DNA of 17,857 nt from Gammaproteobacteria bacterium (GTDB lineage Bacteria > Pseudomonadota > Gammaproteobacteria > DSM-19610), in the NCBI GenBank assembly GCA_011371465.1, contig DRQL01000290.1, forward strand, positions 1 to 17,857. Direction: 5' to 3'. A program made the position numbers and the translations under genes. This document shows, one piece after another, positions 1 through 6,199 of the stretch. Position 1 is the first letter of the stretch. Every line of letters starts with the position of its first letter. The notes under the pieces were generated by a model. The model was not told where the DNA came from, did not search any database, and saw only the letters and a list, made by a program, of their open reading frames with translations.

Positions 1-1
1 C

Positions 2-502
2 TGGTCAGCAAGCAGCGAGCGGGCGGAACAGCTGCTGCAGATGAATGAAACGGAATTCCGGACTGAACTGGCTGAGGCCTTTGAATTTCGCCTGGGTGAG
101 GTAACCGCCTGTGGCGAACGGGTACTGTTTCCCCTGCAGCGCCAGTATGCGGAACGCTATGTGGCCCCGCGTATCGCCCTGGTCGGCGACGCCTCCCATG
201 TCATTCACCCGCTGGCCGGGCAGGGTGTGAACCTGGGGTTGAAGGATGTCACCGAGCTTGCGAGCGTCCTTGCGGATGCGCGCCGGCGTGAGCGCGACAT
301 TGGCTCGTTGCCGGTATTGCGGCGCTACGAACGCGCCCGCAAGGGCGACAATATGGCCATGATGCTGGCCATGGACGGTTTCAAACACCTGTTTGGCAGT
401 TCGTTTGCCCCACTGCGCCAGATACGCAATCTCGGCCTGAACCTGGTCGACGCCGCGCAGCCGCTCAAGAACCGGATCATGCGTTCTGCAATGGGGCTCT
501 AG
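2..502 (+). CDS. Ubiquinone-biosynthesis FAD hydroxylase (UbiI/VisC/UbiH family), 3' part only
   Basis: This frame is open to the first base of the window, so only the last 166 residues of a roughly 400-residue protein are present. The sequence RIALVGDASHVIHPLAGQG followed by NLGLKD is the conserved GD-H-HP-GQG-N-G-D block that binds the FAD ribityl/pyrophosphate in UbiH/UbiF/UbiI/VisC flavoprotein monooxygenases. The ending, RIRNLGLNLVDAAQPLKN and a short tail, also fits the family. These enzymes hydroxylate the aromatic ring of ubiquinone precursors at the inner membrane using O2 and reduced flavin. In many gammaproteobacteria visC/ubiI lies just upstream of gcvTHP, and the same neighbourhood appears here. 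Which paralogue it is (UbiI, UbiH or UbiF) cannot be settled from the C-terminus, so no symbol is given. Confidence 0.9.
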   Translation, partial: WSASSERAEQLLQMNETEFRTELAEAFEFRLGEVTACGERVLFPLQRQYAERYVAPRIALVGDASHVIHPLAGQGVNLGLKDVTELASVLADARRRERDIGSLPVLRRYERARKGDNMAMMLAMDGFKHLFGSSFAPLRQIRNLGLNLVDAAQPLKNRIMRSAMGL

Positions 503-560
503 CCCGGGTTTCCAGTAACTTTAAATATGCAAGTATCATGGTTTGCGCTACACTGCGCGC

Positions 561-962
561 ATGAGTGGACCGACCCCGGAAAGAGAAAAACCGCCTGGCT
601 GCAAGCGTTCAGCCTGTGGTGTGGCCAGTACCCTCGACCTGCTGGGCGACAAGTGGACCCTGCTGGTGGTGCGTGACCTGCTGCTGGGCAAACGCACCTA
701 CAGCGAGTTTCAGAAATCCCCGGAAGGGATCCCCACCAATATCCTTGCCGAACGGCTGCGGCGCCTGCAGCAGGCGGGCATTATTGAGAAAACGCGGTAC
801 CAGGACCGTCCGGTGCGCTATGCCTATACGCTCACCGACAAGGGTCGTGACCTCGGGCCGGTGCTGCGCAGCATGGTGGTCTGGGCGAACAAGTATATTC
901 CGGGTACTTTTACCCTGGAGGAAGTGGACGCCATGATCGAGCAGGGGGGCAGGGATGCATGA
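561..962 (+). CDS. HxlR-family winged-helix transcriptional regulator
   Basis: A 133-residue protein with the HxlR (MarR-like winged helix) pattern. It has a Cys-containing N-terminus (C14, C19), then TLDLLGDKWTLLVVRDLLLG, a recognition-helix region with the typical IPTNILAERLRRLQQAGII, and a wing ending in YTLTDKGRDLGPVL. HxlR proteins are usually dimeric DNA-binding regulators, often controlling an adjacent redox or detoxification gene, and the N-terminal cysteine serves as a thiol or aldehyde sensor in some members. I chose the ATG at 561; a TTG at 543 would add six residues with no homology support. The stop overlaps the next start (ATGA), so it is probably co-translated with the MOSC gene. 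The 58-nt upstream gap is locally AT-rich (516-540) and ends in a small hairpin (GCGC-tacact-GCGC), but no convincing promoter or operator was identified. Confidence 0.9.
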   Translation: MSGPTPEREKPPGCKRSACGVASTLDLLGDKWTLLVVRDLLLGKRTYSEFQKSPEGIPTNILAERLRRLQQAGIIEKTRYQDRPVRYAYTLTDKGRDLGPVLRSMVVWANKYIPGTFTLEEVDAMIEQGGRDA

Positions 963-1759
963 AGATTACTGAAATCAATATCTACCCGGTCAAATCCACG
1001 CGGCACATTGCGCTGACGGAAAGCGAAGTGCTGCCGCGGGGTCTGCCCTGGGACCGGCGCTGGATGCTGGTCGATGAACAGGGAAAATTCATCACCGCGC
1101 GCCAGCACCCGACGCTGGCGATGGTGGAAACCCGCTTTGCCGACGATGTATTGCAGGTCAGCGTGGCGGACCGCACGCCGCTGCAGCTGCCTTTGCAGGC
1201 ACCGGTCGGGCAACCGCGCAAGGTCACGATATGGAAGGATCAGTGCGATGCCGTGCCGGTCAGCGCGGAAGCGGATGCCTGGTTTTCGGATTACCTGGGC
1301 CTACGCTGCCAGCTGGTGCGGATGACGGATGAACTGGTGCGGGGCGTGGACCTGCATTTCGGGCAGCCCGGTGACGAGGTCAGCTTTGCCGATGGCTTCC
1401 CGATGTTGCTGATCAGCGAAGCCTCTCTGGAGGATCTCAACCGCCGGCTGGAGACGCCCGTGTCCATGCGCCGCTTCCGGCCCAACCTGGTGGTGGATGG
1501 CGAGCAGCCTTACGCGGAAGACCGCTGGAAGCGACTGCGCATCGGCGAAGTCGAGTTCGAGGGCGTGAAAAACTGTTCGCGCTGTGTGTTCACCACTATC
1601 GACCCGGATACCGGCCGCAAAAGCCCGGACAAGGAACCCCTGCGTACCCTGAGCGGCTACCGGCGTCGCCCGGAGGGGGGCGTGTTTTTTGGCCAGAACC
1701 TGATTCCGCGCAGCGGGGGGGTAATCCATGTCGGGGATGCGGTCGAGGTTTGCGGGTAA
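959..1759 (+). CDS. MOSC-domain molybdoenzyme, mARC/YcbX-like, short form
   Basis: A 266-residue protein. The first ~120 residues match the MOSC N-terminal beta-barrel (IYPVKS near 8-13, then LPRGLPWDRRWMLVDE and GKFITARQHP). The MOSC catalytic domain follows (FADGFPMLLISEASL, then MRRFRPNLVVDG). Near residues 204-215 is KNCSRCVFTTIDPDTG, very like the mARC/YcbX motif whose cysteine ligates the molybdenum cofactor. Known relatives reduce N-hydroxylated substrates such as N-hydroxylated base analogues and amidoximes. E. coli YcbX carries a C-terminal 2Fe-2S ferredoxin domain; this protein ends where the MOSC domain ends, so it would need a separate electron donor. It overlaps the upstream HxlR gene by 4 nt and is probably regulated with it. 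The substrate is unknown. Confidence 0.88.
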   Translation: MKITEINIYPVKSTRHIALTESEVLPRGLPWDRRWMLVDEQGKFITARQHPTLAMVETRFADDVLQVSVADRTPLQLPLQAPVGQPRKVTIWKDQCDAVPVSAEADAWFSDYLGLRCQLVRMTDELVRGVDLHFGQPGDEVSFADGFPMLLISEASLEDLNRRLETPVSMRRFRPNLVVDGEQPYAEDRWKRLRIGEVEFEGVKNCSRCVFTTIDPDTGRKSPDKEPLRTLSGYRRRPEGGVFFGQNLIPRSGGVIHVGDAVEVCG

Positions 1760-1804
1760 CGGCAAACTGATCGATGGTTTCCATCCCGTCTCCACATCCC
1801 CCCT

Positions 1805-1830
1805 GTAGGAGCGGTCTCCTGACCTCGAAA
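1805..1830 (+). repeat. REP-like palindrome, GTAG head (class GCGGTC), first of an inverted pair
   Basis: The unit begins GTAGGAGCGGTCTCCTGACC and ends tCGAAA. Its core is the hairpin GCGGTC-TCCT-GACC(t)C. Together with the copy at 1847-1872 it forms a 19-nt perfect inverted repeat (1805-1823 against 1854-1872), the usual REP-doublet (BIME-like) arrangement. It lies 45 nt after the MOSC stop, where such hairpins often stabilise the upstream mRNA or mark its 3' end. Confidence 0.85.
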
Positions 1831-1846
1831 TGCTGGTTGTTGCCCG

Positions 1847-1872
1847 TTTCGCGGTCAGGAGACCGCTCCTAC
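1847..1872 (-). repeat. REP-like palindrome, GTAG head, second of an inverted pair
   Basis: This is the reverse complement of the unit at 1805-1830, with a perfect GCGGTC/GACCGC stem and an AGGA loop. The separating 16 nt (1831-1846) is not conserved with the other clusters in this window. Confidence 0.85.
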
Positions 1873-1923
1873 GGAGGGAAGCGATCAGTTATTTACCTGT
1901 TTTGGCTTGCAAAGTTTTCCGGC

Positions 1924-1952
1924 TTGGCGGCATCCGGCCGGCAGGGTATAGT
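1924..1952 (+). promoter_or_regulatory. Predicted sigma70-type promoter of the glycine riboswitch/gcv operon
   Basis: TTGGCG (1924-1929) and TATAGT (1947-1952) are spaced by 17 nt. The -10 matches the consensus at five of six positions and the -35 at four of six. Transcription would start near 1958-1960, about 10 nt before the first riboswitch aptamer, which is the expected geometry. The call rests on pattern and position only. Confidence 0.55.
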
Positions 1953-1969
1953 CTGCGCTCGATCTCGTA

Positions 1970-2182
1970 CTGCTGCGGGAGAGGATTGGCGCGAAGAGGT
2001 GTTCGCAGCCGGTCGCCGAAGGCGCAACTCGCTCGGAATCGCTCAGGCAAAAGGACCGTAGCAGCAGGCCTGGACTCGTTTCAGACCGGATGGACTCTGG
2101 AGAGCGGCCGGGTGGTAATCCGGCCCACCGAAGGGGAAGGCACGTTTTTCGTGCCCACACTCTCAGGTTACCGGACAGAGGA
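1970..2182 (+). ncRNA. Tandem glycine riboswitch (two aptamers) in the gcvT leader
   Basis: Two glycine-aptamer cores lie in series. Aptamer I (about 1970-2064) is closed by CTGCTGCGG (1970-1978) pairing with CCGTAGCAG (2056-2064, one G-U). It contains GGGAGAGG, GCCGAAGGCGC and CTCAGGCAAAAGGACCG. Aptamer II (about 2095-2180) is closed by CTCTG/CAGAG and contains GGAGAGCGG, CACCGAAGGGG and CTCTCAGGTTACCGGACAG. Its P2/P3 hairpins are visible (GGCCGG/CCGGCC; GGCACG-loop-CGTGCC). The two are joined by a ~30-nt linker (2065-2094), and the leader before aptamer I could supply the P0/kink-turn helix seen in tandem glycine riboswitches. Glycine binding should turn on the downstream gcv genes, the usual logic for this class. 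Upstream REPs and a promoter at 1924-1952 set its 5' limit. Confidence 0.93.
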
Positions 2183-2206
2183 GCGACGGTTTTTTTGAGC
2201 CGTCGC
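2183..2206 (+). promoter_or_regulatory. Candidate expression-platform hairpin after the glycine riboswitch
   Basis: GCGACGG (2183-2189) and CCGTCGC (2200-2206) form a perfect 7-bp stem around a 10-nt loop that holds seven consecutive T. The stem starts directly after the P1 helix of aptamer II, so its formation could be coupled to P1 closure. No T-tract follows the stem, so it is not a classical intrinsic terminator. A second small hairpin, AAAACG-caa-CGTTTT, lies at 2229-2243, just before the gcvT start. Which structure carries the switch is inference. Confidence 0.45.
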
Positions 2207-2260
2207 CCTGCCTGCTTCCGGGTGACGCAAAACGCAACGTTTTCGTGGTACAGAGTCACT

Positions 2261-3355
2261 ATGGGTAACAAGACCCCGCTGTTCGAAACACACAAGGCGC
2301 TCGGCGCCAGGCTGGTGGACTTTGCCGGCTGGGACATGCCCATCCACTACGGTTCACAGCTGGAAGAGCACCACACCGTGCGTCGGGATGCCGGCATGTT
2401 CGATGTTTCACACATGACCGTGGTGGACCTGATCGGGGCGCAGGCCCGTTCTTTCCTGCGTCACCTGCTGGCCAATAATATCGACAGGCTGCAGGACGAG
2501 GGCAAGGCCCTCTACAGTTGCATGCTCAACGAGCAGGGCGGTGTGATCGACGATCTGATCGTGTATTTCATGCACGAAAGCTGGTTTCGCCTGGTGGTGA
2601 ATTCCGCTACCCGCGACAAGGATCTGGACTGGATCAACGCGCAGGCCGGACCTTTCGACATCGATGTGATTGAACAGCCGGAACTGGCCATGATCGCCGT
2701 GCAGGGACCCCATGCGCGCGACAGGGTGCTGTCGGTGCTGGACGAGCCCGCCCGCCAGTCCGCCGCCGACCTGAAGCTGTTTTTCGGCATCGAACACGGC
2801 GACTGGTTCATTGCCCGTACCGGGTATACCGGGGAAGACGGGTTCGAAATCATGTTGCCGGGCACGGAGGCGGTGGCCTTCTGGAATGCGCTCAGCGAGG
2901 CGGGGGTGGCCCCGTGCGGCCTGGGCTGCCGGGATACCCTGCGCCTGGAAGCCGGCATGAACCTGTACGGTACGGACATGGACGAATCGGTCAGCCCGCT
3001 GGTCTCCGGCCTGGGCTGGACGGTGGGCTGGGAACCGGCCGAGCGGAACTTTATCGGCCGGGATGCGCTGGAGCGTGAACGCGACGCCGGGCCGCGGCAA
3101 AAACTGGTGGGGCTGTTGCTGGAAGACAAGGGCGTACTGCGCAATCACCAGAAGGTGATCACGGACCGGGGCGGGCAGGGCGAAATCACCAGCGGCAGTT
3201 TTTCACCGACGCTGGGCCGTTCCATCGCGCTGGCGAGAGTGCCCGTGGACACGGGTTCGCATTGCCAGGTCGAAGTCCGCGGCAGGCTGCTGGCCGCGCG
3301 CGTGGTCAAACCGCCGTTTGCACGCAACGGCAAGGCGCAAATCGAACTGGACTAG
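2261..3355 (+). CDS. gcvT: Glycine cleavage system T protein (aminomethyltransferase)
   Basis: A 364-residue protein, the usual GcvT length. It starts MGNKTPLFETHKALGARLVD and continues with FAGWDMPIHYGSQLEEHH and MFDVSHM, then GGVIDDLIVY, where the family's catalytic Asp lies, ARTGYTGEDGFEI, and CRDTLRLEAGMNLYG. It transfers the aminomethyl carbon from lipoylated H protein to tetrahydrofolate, giving 5,10-methylene-THF and ammonia in the cytoplasm. The frame is open upstream into the riboswitch, but the ATG at 2261 gives the canonical N-terminus and upstream codons are RNA structure. No good Shine-Dalgarno precedes this ATG (CAGAGTCACT), which suggests weak or structure-dependent initiation controlled by the riboswitch leader. 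gcvH follows after 19 nt. Confidence 0.97.
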   Translation: MGNKTPLFETHKALGARLVDFAGWDMPIHYGSQLEEHHTVRRDAGMFDVSHMTVVDLIGAQARSFLRHLLANNIDRLQDEGKALYSCMLNEQGGVIDDLIVYFMHESWFRLVVNSATRDKDLDWINAQAGPFDIDVIEQPELAMIAVQGPHARDRVLSVLDEPARQSAADLKLFFGIEHGDWFIARTGYTGEDGFEIMLPGTEAVAFWNALSEAGVAPCGLGCRDTLRLEAGMNLYGTDMDESVSPLVSGLGWTVGWEPAERNFIGRDALERERDAGPRQKLVGLLLEDKGVLRNHQKVITDRGGQGEITSGSFSPTLGRSIALARVPVDTGSHCQVEVRGRLLAARVVKPPFARNGKAQIELD

Positions 3356-3374
3356 ATGACAAGGGGAATCGGTT

Positions 3375-3764
3375 ATGAGTGAATTACCGGGCGATCTGAA
3401 ATACAGCAAAAGCCACGAGTGGGTGCGCGTAAACGACGACGGTACCGTGACCGTCGGTATCACCGATCACGCCCAGGAACAGCTGGGTGACATGGTCTAC
3501 GTGGAAGTGCCGGAGCAGGGCCGCGAACTGGAAGCGGAAGAAGCCTGTGCCGTGGTTGAATCGGTCAAGGCGGCATCCGACGTGTACACACCGCTGGCCG
3601 GCACCGTCGTGGAGGTCAACGAGGCACTGACCGATGCGCCCGAAACGGTTAACCAGGATGCCTACGGCGCCGGCTGGCTGATGAAGCTTAAACCGGCGTC
3701 GCCCGATGCCCTGGATGGTTTGATGGATCCGGATGCCTACCAGGCGTTTATTGACGCCGAGTGA
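3375..3764 (+). CDS. gcvH: Glycine cleavage system H protein (lipoyl carrier)
   Basis: A 129-residue protein. KYSKSHEWVRV near the N-terminus, GITDHAQEQLGDMVYVEVP in the middle, and VVESVKAASDVYTPLAGTV place the lipoate-accepting lysine at K65 (ESVKA). The C-terminal LTDAPETVNQDAYGAGWL is also canonical. The lipoyl arm carries the methylamine group between the P, T and L proteins. The ATG has a clear ribosome site, AAGGGG at 3360-3365, about 9 nt upstream. It lies 19 nt after gcvT and is surely co-transcribed with it. A 289-nt gap filled with palindromic repeats separates it from gcvPA. Confidence 0.97.
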   Translation: MSELPGDLKYSKSHEWVRVNDDGTVTVGITDHAQEQLGDMVYVEVPEQGRELEAEEACAVVESVKAASDVYTPLAGTVVEVNEALTDAPETVNQDAYGAGWLMKLKPASPDALDGLMDPDAYQAFIDAE

Positions 3765-3794
3765 GCGACGTCGTGGGGCGGTTCTTTTTGACAT

Positions 3795-3825
3795 TGTCGG
3801 ATTACGCTGCGCTAATCCGACCTAC
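3795..3825 (-). repeat. REP-like palindrome, second family, copy 1 (inverted)
   Basis: Read on the minus strand it begins GTAGGTCGGATTAGCGCAGC and ends GTAATCCGACA. The 9-bp stem is GTCGGATTA/TAATCCGAC around an 8-nt GC-rich loop. The GTAG head is shared with the other REP family in this window, although the stem is unrelated. Confidence 0.8.
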
Positions 3826-3850
3826 GTGACGAATGAACGGACCAGTATCC

Positions 3851-3881
3851 GTAGGTCGGGTTAGCGCAGCGTAACCCGACA
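3851..3881 (+). repeat. REP-like palindrome, second family, copy 2
   Basis: It begins GTAGGTCGGGTTAGCGCAGC and ends GTAACCCGACA. Compared with copies 1 and 3, A-T is replaced by G-C at the same position of both stem arms (GGATTA/TAATCC versus GGGTTA/TAACCC), a compensatory change that supports selection for, or copying of, the hairpin. Confidence 0.8.
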
Positions 3882-3981
3882 AGGCACAGGATATCGGAAA
3901 ACCCGAACAGGTAACCGGCGTACGTCAGAATGACGGAAAATGAATGAATCCGGGGTTCAACAATGAATTCACCGACATCAT

Positions 3982-4011
3982 GCAGGTCGGATTAGCGCAG
4001 CGTAATCCGAC
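3982..4011 (+). repeat. REP-like palindrome, second family, copy 3
   Basis: Same orientation as copy 2, with the copy-1 stem (GTCGGATTA/TAATCCGAC). The head reads GCAG instead of GTAG. It lies inside unit 2 of the direct duplication, 42 nt ahead of gcvPA. Confidence 0.8.
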
Positions 4012-4053
4012 AAGACACAGGACTCTGAAGAAAGTAACAGGTAACCGCAGTCT

Positions 4054-5451
4054 ATGCCCTTCATACCCCACACTGAAAACGACATACGCAGGATGCTGGA
4101 CAGCATCGGTGTGTCTTCGATCGACCAGTTGTTCGACGAGATTCCGGCCGGGCTGCGCAGCGAGACGATGGATCGGGTTCCGGAAGCGCTGACCGAGCAC
4201 GAGGTCAGTCGCCTGATGAGTCAGCGCGCTGCCCGGGACGGGCAACCGCTGTGTTTTATCGGTGCTGGAGCCTACGAGCACCATATCCCGGCCGCCGTGT
4301 GGGAACTGACCACCCGTGGCGAGTTTTACAGTGCCTATACACCCTACCAGGCCGAGGCCAGCCAGGGCACCCTGCAGCTGATCTACGAGTTCCAGAGCAT
4401 GATGACGGCGCTGCTGGACATGGAGGTTGCCAATGCCTCCCTGTATGACGGCGCCTCGGCGCTGGCCGAGGCGGTATTGATGGCAATACGCGCCAACCGC
4501 AAGTCGAAAGCACGACGCATCCTGATGCCGACCGCGGTACATCCTGCCTATCGCCAGACCACGCACAGTATCGTTAATAACCAGCACATCGAACTGGTGG
4601 AAGTGCCGTACGACGAACAGGGCGGTCACACCGCCCCGGAGCGTCTTGCGCAGCACGAGGGCGAAGACATTGCCGCGGTGGTGATTGCGCAGCCCAATTT
4701 CTTTGGCGTGCTGGAAGAGGTGGACGCCCTGACCGACTGGGCGCATGCCAACGGTGCCCTGGTGATTGCCGTGGTCAACCCGGTGGCCATGGCACTGCTG
4801 AAGCCACCGGGGCAGTGGGGAGAAAAAGGCGCGGATATCGTGGTCGGGGAAGGCCAGCCGCTGGGTGTGCCGCTTTCTTCCGGTGGGCCTTACTTTGGCT
4901 TTATGTGCAGCAAGCAACAGTATGTGCGGCAGATGCCCGGGCGTATCGTCGGTCGCACGGTCGACCGTGACGGCCGCACCGGCTACACCTTGACACTGCA
5001 GGCACGCGAGCAGCACATCCGGCGGTCAAAGGCGACCTCGAACATCTGTACCAACCAGGGCCTGCTGGTCACGGCCGCGACCATTCACATGGCGCTGCTT
5101 GGCGGCGAGGGTCTGCGCCGCGTGGCCCGGGCCAGCCATGCCAACACCCGCAAGCTGGTTGCAAAGCTCACCGGCGAACATATCCGCCTGCGTTTTGACC
5201 GGCCGTATTTTCACGAGGCGGTGTTGAGCAGCGCGCTGCCGCTGCAGCGCCTGTTGCGACCGTTGTACGCACATAACCTGCAGCCCGGCTATGTGCTGAC
5301 GGAAGCCTACCCGGAGCTGGGTGAGTCCATGCTGGTATGCGCCACGGAAACCAAAAGCGACGCGGACCTGGAGCTCTACAGGAGCCACCTGGAGCGCGTG
5401 ATTGAAAAGCAGACAACGGCGGGTTGTCCGGTTCAACCAAAGATGGCGTAG
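4054..5451 (+). CDS. gcvPA: Glycine dehydrogenase (decarboxylating) subunit 1, P-protein N-terminal half
   Basis: A 465-residue protein, slightly longer than the usual ~450. It starts MPFIPHTENDIRRML, the standard GcvPA N-terminus, and continues with FIGAGAYEHHIPAAV, FYSAYTPYQAEASQGTLQ, ANASLYDGASALAEA, VVGEGQPLGVPLSSGGPYFG and RSKATSNICTNQ. GcvPA has no PLP lysine of its own; with GcvPB it forms the P protein that decarboxylates glycine and passes methylamine to lipoyl-GcvH. In E. coli and many gammaproteobacteria P is one ~950-residue chain, so this is the split form. No strong Shine-Dalgarno precedes the ATG; the leader is the end of the duplicated repeat block. The C-terminal tail (about 445-465, KQTTAGCPVQPKMA) looks non-conserved. 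tpx follows after 29 nt. Confidence 0.96.
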   Translation: MPFIPHTENDIRRMLDSIGVSSIDQLFDEIPAGLRSETMDRVPEALTEHEVSRLMSQRAARDGQPLCFIGAGAYEHHIPAAVWELTTRGEFYSAYTPYQAEASQGTLQLIYEFQSMMTALLDMEVANASLYDGASALAEAVLMAIRANRKSKARRILMPTAVHPAYRQTTHSIVNNQHIELVEVPYDEQGGHTAPERLAQHEGEDIAAVVIAQPNFFGVLEEVDALTDWAHANGALVIAVVNPVAMALLKPPGQWGEKGADIVVGEGQPLGVPLSSGGPYFGFMCSKQQYVRQMPGRIVGRTVDRDGRTGYTLTLQAREQHIRRSKATSNICTNQGLLVTAATIHMALLGGEGLRRVARASHANTRKLVAKLTGEHIRLRFDRPYFHEAVLSSALPLQRLLRPLYAHNLQPGYVLTEAYPELGESMLVCATETKSDADLELYRSHLERVIEKQTTAGCPVQPKMA

Positions 5452-5467
5452 CCCATCGAGTACGTTT

Positions 5468-5478
5468 GAGGAGAAGGG
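5468..5478 (+). promoter_or_regulatory. Strong ribosome-binding site that fixes the tpx start
   Basis: GAGGAGAAGGG lies just upstream of the ATG at 5481, with GGAG 7 nt from it. The frame is open further upstream, into gcvPA, so this site decides the start. It is the best Shine-Dalgarno noted in the gcv cluster and suggests tpx is translated efficiently from the polycistronic mRNA. Confidence 0.75.
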
Positions 5479-5480
5479 TA

Positions 5481-5987
5481 ATGGCGACGATTACACTGCA
5501 GGACAATGAAATTCATACCAACGGCGAACTGCCCGAAGTCGGCAGCAAGGCGCCGGACTTTCACCTGGTGGACGGCACGCTTGCGGACAGGCGCCTGTCC
5601 GACTACGCAGGCAAGAAAAAACTGCTGAGCATTGTGCCGAGCCTGGATACCGGGGTCTGTGCGGCCTCCAGCATCATGTTCAACAAGTCGGCGACAGAAA
5701 ACGACGACACGGTCATCCTGGTGATCTCCGCGGATCTGCCGTTTGCGCAGGAGCGTTTCTGCAAGGCGGAAGGGGTGGACAAGGTGGTGCCGCTGTCCAT
5801 GATGCGTTCGCGCAATTTCGCCAAGGACTACGGTGTGCTGATCGAAGACGGCCCGCTGGCCGGGATTACCGCGCGCGCGATCGTCGTGATCGATGCGGAC
5901 GACAAGGTGGTTTACACCGAACTGGTCCCCGAGATTGCCCAGGAGCCGGATTACAACAAGGCGCTGGCCGCATTGAAAGCGTGTTAG
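5481..5987 (+). CDS. tpx: Thiol peroxidase (atypical 2-Cys peroxiredoxin)
   Basis: A 168-residue protein closely resembling E. coli Tpx along its length. PSLDTGVCAASS holds the peroxidatic Cys (C60). ISADLPFAQERFC holds the resolving Cys (C94). DGPLAGITARAIVVID and PEIAQEPDYNKALAALK complete the family pattern. It reduces H2O2 and organic, especially lipid, hydroperoxides with thioredoxin. One odd feature is a third cysteine as the last residue (C168), absent from E. coli Tpx, which ends ...LKA. It sits between the two halves of the glycine decarboxylase, 29 nt after gcvPA and 212 nt before gcvPB. That is an unusual insertion and suggests co-expression with glycine cleavage. A REP cluster begins 4 nt after the stop. 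Confidence 0.95.
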   Translation: MATITLQDNEIHTNGELPEVGSKAPDFHLVDGTLADRRLSDYAGKKKLLSIVPSLDTGVCAASSIMFNKSATENDDTVILVISADLPFAQERFCKAEGVDKVVPLSMMRSRNFAKDYGVLIEDGPLAGITARAIVVIDADDKVVYTELVPEIAQEPDYNKALAALKAC

Positions 5988-5991
5988 TGGC

Positions 5992-6020
5992 TTTCGCGGT
6001 CAGGAGACCGCTCCTGCGGG
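5992..6020 (-). repeat. REP-like palindrome (class GCGGTC), cluster of three, unit 1
   Basis: TTTCGCGGTCAGGAGACCGC followed by TCCTGCGGG, with a perfect GCGGTC-AGGA-GACCGC hairpin. The head reads GCAG on the minus strand. It begins 4 nt after the tpx stop. Confidence 0.85.
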
Positions 6021-6036
6021 TTGTTGTGAGATTTCT

Positions 6037-6062
6037 GTAGGAGCGCCGTCCTTCGGCGCGAA
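6037..6062 (+). repeat. REP-like palindrome (class GCGCCG), cluster of three, unit 2
   Basis: GTAGGAGCGCCGTCCTTCGG followed by CGCGAA. The flanks GTAGGAGCG and CGCGAA match the other class, but the stem is GCGCCG/CGGCGC with a TCCTT loop. Both arms differ together from the GCGGTC class. Confidence 0.85.
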
Positions 6063-6075
6063 GGGTTGGGGCGGC

Positions 6076-6104
6076 TTTCGCGGTCAGGGGACCGCTCCTG
6101 CGGG
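6076..6104 (-). repeat. REP-like palindrome (class GCGGTC), cluster of three, unit 3
   Basis: TTTCGCGGTCAGGGGACCGC followed by TCCTGCGGG. The stem is identical to unit 1, with AGGG in the loop instead of AGGA. Orientation alternates -, +, - through the cluster, as in BIMEs. Confidence 0.85.
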
Positions 6105-6134
6105 TTAATGCGGAGCCCCTGCGTTCCATGATAG

Positions 6135-6151
6135 ACCGGGCCTGGCCCGGT
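6135..6151 (+). repeat. Perfect 17-nt palindrome in the gcvPB leader
   Basis: ACCGGGCC-T-GGCCCGGT, 8-bp arms around one central base, 48 nt before the gcvPB start. It is not followed by a T-run, so it is not an intrinsic terminator. It could be a protein-binding site or a small RNA hairpin; nothing seen decides between these. Confidence 0.5.
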
Positions 6152-6199
6152 GCATTGAAATTAACGTTTATTCGAGGAAAGCCTGATCCGGGTTTGCAT

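Larger units (their letters stand above)
3832..4047 (+). repeat. Diverged direct duplication, two ~86-nt units with a 130-nt period
   Basis: Unit 1 (3832-3917) and unit 2 (3962-4047) both begin AATGAA, continue with ACC, ATC and AGGTCGG at matching positions, carry one palindrome each, share ACAAGRCACAGGA after it, and both end AACAGGTAACCG. They are separated by 44 nt. The duplicated block fills most of the 289-nt gcvH-gcvPA gap and ends 6 nt before the gcvPA start codon. I see no coding capacity in it. Confidence 0.75.

Noticed and set aside
2090..2260. Upstream extension of the gcvT frame
   Set aside because: These codons are aptamer II and the leader hairpins; GcvT homology starts at the ATG at 2261.
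3765..3790. Possible terminator after gcvH
   Set aside because: A short T-run (CTTTTT) is present, but the preceding CGACGTCG has no loop and no stable stem abuts the Ts.
3795..4011. Possible CRISPR array because of repeated palindromes
   Set aside because: Only three units, in mixed orientation, with unequal and partly homologous spacers; they are REP-like hairpins.
3944..4192. Open frame of 82 codons overlapping the gcvPA start
   Set aside because: It lies in the duplicated repeat block and then runs in the wrong frame through gcvPA; no domain or ribosome site.
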